Origin: Oceanispirochaeta crateris | GTDB taxonomy: Bacteria; Spirochaetota; Spirochaetia; DSM-2461 | DNA length: 64,000 nucleotides | Direction of reading: 5' to 3' | Assembly: GCF_008329965.1 (NCBI RefSeq) | Contig: NZ_CP036150.1 | Coordinates: 434,001 to 498,000 of the forward strand | Shown here: in pieces, positions 61,694 to 64,000 of the stretch | How the letters are laid out: each line of letters starts with the position of its first letter | How positions within the stretch are numbered: position 1 is the stretch's first letter | The notes under the pieces: model-generated | Told to the model about the DNA's origin: nothing | Database searches by the model: none | What the model saw: only the letters and a program-made list of their open reading frames with translations | Translations under genes and position numbers: made by a program

Positions 61694-63081
61694 GAAAAGG
61701 ACATCTGCTTCCCTCTGTCTGTGTATTCCTATTCATAGTGTCTGCAGTTCCTGCTGTTTCTCAGGATTTCAAGAATTACAGTCTGGGCCTTTCTGAAACT
61801 ATTTTGAGCAATAATCTGTTATGGGGATTTAATCGATACATTCATCAAACTGATTATGGAATGATAACCATGGATTCTGTGCAGAAAAATGTGACAGGAC
61901 CCTGGGTTTGGGACCAGGATGAGTTTATAGTAAACCATCTGGGACACCCCTATCAGGGAGCTGTCTATTATAGCTCCGGACGATCTTCGGGTAATAGTTT
62001 CTGGAGTTCTGCCTCTTTGACCCTGTTGGGAAGTTTGTCCTGGGAACTTTTGATGGAGACGGAGACTCCCTCAAAAAATGATTTGATTATAACGACTTTT
62101 GGGGGAGTCACCTTCGGAGAGATGTTATTCCGAATTTCTGAATCTCTCCGCTACGGCGCGGAAGGGGATGAAAAGAGTCCGGGATTTTTCAGGAGATTAG
62201 GAGCCAATATCATAAGTCCATTTTCCGGGATCAACGACTATTTTGTACCAGGGAAGAAAGCCAGGACCGTTCACATTGGTGGATATCAATCTGTAGGAGT
62301 GGGACGGAGTTATTTTATTGTTCGGTTGAAACAAAGTCCGGAAGAAAGTTTTTCCAGTGATGGGGTAGACCTCATTTATCATTTAAACCTGATCTATGGA
62401 GAACCAGTTACCGGACATAACACAGACCCTTTTGATTTTTTTACAATATCAACCGAGATCAATCTCTCTTATGGCAATGAGTCATTTTTGAGTTTTTTTA
62501 CAGAAGGGCTGATCTATGACCGGGCCTTTTTTTCTGATGGAAATTTTAAACAAAGTTTGGGGCTCTACCTGAATTATGACTTTGTGAATAACAGAATTAT
62601 TAATCTGAGTGCAAATGGAGCGGGAATCGGGTGGATAAGTGAATCATCCATTGGATCGAGCTGGTCCTACAATTCCTCAATATACATAAATTATATTTTT
62701 ATGGGTGCCAGCAGCATCATATATCTAAAATACAATGACCTTTATCTGACAGCTCCTGAATATGAAAGGCGGAACTATAGCCTGAATACAGGATATAATG
62801 TCAAAACAAGTTTTTCTTTGAGTTGGAAGGAGTCATTATTTTTTGATGCGTATTATGCCTTATACAATCTCTTTATCATTGATTCTTCTGTCCCGGAAGA
62901 CGGTTCCAAAGGGAGTGAGTTTATAGGAATTATAGGTGCATCCTGTCGAAAAAAAATCTCTGATGACTTCTTTGTGGGAATTAAAGGTCAGATTTTTCAT
63001 AAAGAGAGTTTCTTTGAAAACCAAAAAGATGCGCATGAAATTGTTCCCGTTTATTCAATGTATTATGGCTTTGAATTTTAA
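61681..63081 (+). CDS. DUF3943 domain outer-membrane protein
   Basis: 466 aa. Signal peptide (about 1-27), then WDQDEFIVNHLGHPYQGAVY, YSSGRSSGNSFWSSASLTLL and NDLIITTFGGVTFGEMLFRI, which are the DUF3943 core, followed by a long beta-strand region ending in Phe (MYYGFEF), the outer-membrane sorting signal. Role unknown; probably a lipid-facing or barrel protein. Confidence 0.8.
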   Translation: MGFMRKGHLLPSVCVFLFIVSAVPAVSQDFKNYSLGLSETILSNNLLWGFNRYIHQTDYGMITMDSVQKNVTGPWVWDQDEFIVNHLGHPYQGAVYYSSGRSSGNSFWSSASLTLLGSLSWELLMETETPSKNDLIITTFGGVTFGEMLFRISESLRYGAEGDEKSPGFFRRLGANIISPFSGINDYFVPGKKARTVHIGGYQSVGVGRSYFIVRLKQSPEESFSSDGVDLIYHLNLIYGEPVTGHNTDPFDFFTISTEINLSYGNESFLSFFTEGLIYDRAFFSDGNFKQSLGLYLNYDFVNNRIINLSANGAGIGWISESSIGSSWSYNSSIYINYIFMGASSIIYLKYNDLYLTAPEYERRNYSLNTGYNVKTSFSLSWKESLFFDAYYALYNLFIIDSSVPEDGSKGSEFIGIIGASCRKKISDDFFVGIKGQIFHKESFFENQKDAHEIVPVYSMYYGFEF

Positions 63082-63224
63082 AATAATGTGGACGAATATC
63101 AGATCCTTTCATTGTATTTATTAGACCTTTCTCTGTGGGATTCCATTTTTAGAACTCCTATGTAAATTGCATTTGTTCTTCAAGTACTATAAGATGTACT
63201 ATCCTTTTTACGAAGTAGGATTGC

Positions 63225-64000
63225 ATGACCACTCTACCTTTCTATAATGTAAATTCTGAAGTCGGGAAGCTGGAATCTGTCCTCCTTCACAGACCGGGAA
63301 AAGAACTTGAACGATTAACACCTCAATCCCTAGAAGAACTTCTTTTTGATGATATACCATGGCTGGGACGGATGCAGGAAGAGCATGATATGTTCGCAGA
63401 TGTGCTAAGGAGTCGGGGCTGCCAGGTTTTCTACTATGACAGACTACTGGAGAAGATCCTGGAAGATGAGTCTGTTAAAAAAGAGATGGTAGAGGAGCTT
63501 TCTGTTTTAACTGGTTTTGGACGATTAAAAGAAAAGGATGCCATCTTAGAACACCTTCTATCCAGAACCCCGGCGGCATTGACTGAGATCCTGATTGCCG
63601 GTCTTCATAAAAGCGAAATTTCCTATAAAGAGGACCATAGAAGCCTCTCTTACTATATTGCCGACGAGTATCCTTTTTATATCAATCCCCTCCCCAATTT
63701 ATACTTTACTAGAGATCCAGGTGCAGTGATCGGAAATGGTATCTCAATCAATTCCATGAAAACATCAGCCCGGAATCGGGAAACCATGATCCTTTCCTAT
63801 ATCAATCGTCATCATGAAAAGATCAATTGCCATGAAGTACCACAGTGGTATGGATATCATCAGAATGAGCCCATTGAAGGGGGGGATATACTTGTTCTGA
63901 GTAAGTCTGTTCTCGCCATCGGTTGCAGTGCCCGATCTTCAGCGGTGGCCATTGAAAAACTGGCGGAGAATCTATTTAAATCTAACTCTTCTATTGAAGA
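63225..64000 (+). CDS. arcA: Arginine deiminase, 3' end outside window
   Basis: The first 258 residues. The ATG at 63225 follows GTAGGATT. NVNSEVGKLESVLLHRPGKE, ELERLTP, LLFDDIPWLGRMQEEHDMFA, LPNLYFTRDPGAVIGNGI (catalytic Asp) and EPIEGGDILVLS (Glu-Gly-Gly-Asp) are the family blocks. The His and Cys nucleophile regions lie beyond the edge. Converts arginine to citrulline and ammonia for fermentative ATP; arcB and arcC would be expected downstream. Confidence 0.95.
   Translation, partial: MTTLPFYNVNSEVGKLESVLLHRPGKELERLTPQSLEELLFDDIPWLGRMQEEHDMFADVLRSRGCQVFYYDRLLEKILEDESVKKEMVEELSVLTGFGRLKEKDAILEHLLSRTPAALTEILIAGLHKSEISYKEDHRSLSYYIADEYPFYINPLPNLYFTRDPGAVIGNGISINSMKTSARNRETMILSYINRHHEKINCHEVPQWYGYHQNEPIEGGDILVLSKSVLAIGCSARSSAVAIEKLAENLFKSNSSIE

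Overview
The window reads as the chromosome of a free-living, probably anaerobic or facultative spirochete (Spirochaetales). This is inferred from the kind of genes present and not proven. The support is a mevalonate-pathway kinase, two TRAP transporters whose binding proteins start with spirochete-style 'GGAKEA'/'EGAQD' N-termini, a DUF3943 outer-membrane protein, CstA, GntP permeases, several c-di-GMP proteins and an arginine deiminase at the right edge. Base composition is patchy: the phage head genes are GC-richer, the middle is very AT-rich, and the right half is intermediate.

Layout. (1) 1-1,700: two broken IS3-type transposases, a terminator, an unusually structured 124-nt element and a small Cys-rich ORF. 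(2) About 1,690-13,010: a compact element read entirely leftward, with tyrosine integrase, excisionase-like protein, small ORF, terminase small and large subunits, portal, a LuxR-type response regulator, prohead protease, HK97-type major capsid protein, a head-associated unknown, a C39-like cysteine peptidase and a 37-aa coiled coil. It has no tail, tape-measure, replication or repressor gene, so it resembles a capsid-forming phage satellite or a reduced prophage. An HD-GYP sensor and a decayed Mrr nuclease sit between terL and portal. Two copies of one dyad operator precede its two transcription units. (3) 13,011-about 31,190: a cluster of integron gene cassettes without an integron integrase in view. 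Thirteen attC-like sites separate fourteen cassettes, and every cassette begins and ends with matching 7-bp boxes. Nearly all cassette genes read rightward. Cargo: DUF262+HEPN, LA2681-type HEPN+SIR2-like, four Fic genes of three kinds (one cassette present twice, 1,133 bp with one difference seen), an SH3 lipoprotein, a SAP-like protein with a zinc-ribbon class III cyclase homologue, VapBC, YefM-YoeB, HigBA with a nonsense-broken toxin, an HNH protein, MazEF and one cassette without a convincing gene. This is a toxin-antitoxin and probable phage-defence store.

(4) 31.4-64 kb: ordinary chromosome. cstA with two small genes and an ArsA-like ATPase; PadR regulator with paired half-permeases; GntR/LacI-type regulator divergent from a TRAP transporter, FucU/RbsD mutarotase and SDR (sugar uptake and oxidation); a GGDEF cyclase; a DsrE-like protein; two GntP permeases with a FadR-type regulator; a decayed GGDEF gene; a dCache chemoreceptor; mevalonate kinase with a DHH phosphoesterase; DeoR regulator with a second TRAP transporter; a DUF1007/NicO metal transport pair; an EamA exporter; two outer-membrane proteins; and the start of arginine deiminase.

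The strongest leads are the spirochete cassette array and its two-gene defence-like cassettes (HEPN+SIR2, SAP+cyclase), and the tail-less capsid element that carries its own response regulator and abuts a half attC site. No database search was run; family names come from motif recognition.
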